In this document: positions 63,013 to 64,000 of the stretch, one piece after another
Numbering within the stretch: position 1 is the stretch's first letter
Layout of the letters: every line of letters starts with the position of its first letter
Origin: Mastigias papua
Lineage: Eukaryota > Cnidaria > Scyphozoa > Rhizostomeae > Mastigiidae
Reading direction: 5' to 3'
Assembly: GCA_964019165.1 (NCBI GenBank)
Contig: OZ025272.1
Location: forward strand, 9,263,993-9,327,992
DNA length: 64,000 nucleotides
The notes under the pieces: model-generated
The model's database searches: none
Seen by the model: the letters and a program-made list of their open reading frames with translations, nothing else
Told to the model about the DNA's origin: nothing
Position numbers and translations under genes: made by a program

Positions 63013-63229
63013 CTAGAAAAATCAAATCCTGGAATGGCGCTCATTGGCCGTGTAACATTTGCAAATGCTAAATGTTGCTATACCTATTTTACTTTACTTT
63101 ATTTTACTTTACTTTATTTATGTGAATTGAATTGTTGATTTATTTTAGTATTGCTTGATATGTTGGTTTTAATTAGTTTATATAGCTATTGTACACTTAT
63201 GCCAACAACAAATAAACTTATGACAATGA

Positions 63230-63605
63230 TGGTGATGATAACGATGATCATGATCATGATGATGATAACGAACGACGGTAATGTTGGTGATTGTAGTGAT
63301 GATGATGATGATCATCATGATAACGACGACGATAATGATGGTGATGATAGTGATGATGATGATGATGATCATGATAACGACGACGATAATGATGGTGATG
63401 ATAGTGATGATGATGATGATGATCATGATAACGACGACGATAATGATGGTGATGATAGTGATGATGATGATCATGATCATGATAACGACGACGATAATGA
63501 TGGTGATGATAGTGATGATGATGATGATGATGATGACGATGATGATGATGATGACGATGATGATGATGATGATGATGACGATGATGATGATGATGATGAT
63601 CATGA
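63230..63605. repeat. (GAT)n array with a higher-order unit
   Basis: Trinucleotide GAT array. A longer unit of about 57-60 bases (tgataacgacgacgataatg, atggtgatgatagtg, then GAT run) repeats about four times. Frames of D, M, H or I across it are artefacts. Confidence 0.92.
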
Positions 63606-64000
63606 TCCCTGTGGCATGTTTGCATTATTTTGCATTGTAAATTCATTATGAGCATAGAAAAAAATAACTCAATTTATCAAAAGCCCCAAGTTATTACCCT
63701 GCCTATCCTTTTACTTCTGTCCCCTAGCATTATAGTTGCAAGCTGCATAGATCACAGAATTAAAGTGCTGTGATGATGACTTGCTTTTAAAGCTGAAAAG
63801 ACTTTCACTAAGGAGTTTAGCTAGTTTACTTTGGTCTCATAGATTGTCAGCAATATGAGACACAATGGTATTTAAAACGATTTTAACCGTTCCATGTCAA
63901 AGATTTATTAATCGGCACCCATTCATTTAACACCTATTGCATAGAACTGTATTTCCATTTCATCTAGGACATGCTCAGTTTAATCTTAGTCTTTTCGGAA

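Noticed and set aside
63151..63655. Asp-, Met-, Ile- or His-rich frames
   Set aside because: Translations of the (GAT)n array in every frame; no conserved domain or splice context.

Overview
This window is eukaryotic nuclear DNA from an animal. It has spliced genes with GT–AG introns of about 0.5–5 kb, long (TA)n and other microsatellites, and many fossil transposons: Tc1/mariner, pogo, Penelope-like, LINE, Ty3/gypsy, MITEs and tRNA-derived SINEs. The gene set and repeat mix suggest a non-bilaterian or other marine invertebrate such as a sponge or cnidarian, but the sequence does not fix the species. Most open frames in simple repeats (IYIY, VCVC, DDDD, MMMM) are artefacts. I built the gene models by hand from splice signals, reading-frame phase and protein family resemblance, with no transcript evidence.

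Three host genes are supported. (1) Plus strand, from before the window to 25741: a gene whose exons encode, in order, two duplicated Ser/Gly/Asp-rich linker exons, an exon with a RHIM-like amyloid motif (VNIYGGYVAIGDNTQM, close to the RHIM of RIPK3), two linker exons, a TIR domain exon, a linker exon and a last exon with two death-domain-like modules. Every intron is phase 1 and the joined frame is open for about 567 codons. RHIM+TIR (as in TRIF) and TIR+death domain (as in MyD88) would be united in one chain; this is the most exciting candidate here. (2) Minus strand, 42347 to 33947: an eight-exon gene for a 321-residue regulator of microtubule dynamics (RMDN1/FAM82B-like) protein with a mitochondrial-type N-terminus. 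(3) Plus strand, 48206 to 59206 and beyond both ends: ten exons of a large WD40 protein, most like WDR97.

Mobile DNA by region: 1064–2665 MITE-like element; 3010–3900 inverted Penelope-like (PLE) fragment; 4520–5390 PLE relic and 5537–5660 tRNA-derived SINE; 5842–8544 Tc1-like element carrying a nested foldback; 9184–10273 two MITEs; 10930–12700 Ty3/gypsy relic; 14950–15330 32-bp minisatellite; 18598–19587 pogo-type MITE; 24060–24990 LINE relics; 27632–27921 foldback MITE; 28185–30175 a run of (TA)n arrays, hairpins and a perfect 94-bp palindrome; 30190–33148 a pogo-like transposon with an intact 575-residue transposase and a divergently oriented HIRAN-domain passenger; 42652–44127 Tc1-like element; 46264–46626 and 60375–61740 LINE relics; 61800–63012 PLE with a GIY-YIG endonuclease region. 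The main activity of the window is thus an innate-immune-type adaptor gene whose large introns have been colonised by transposons, followed by two housekeeping or cytoskeletal genes.
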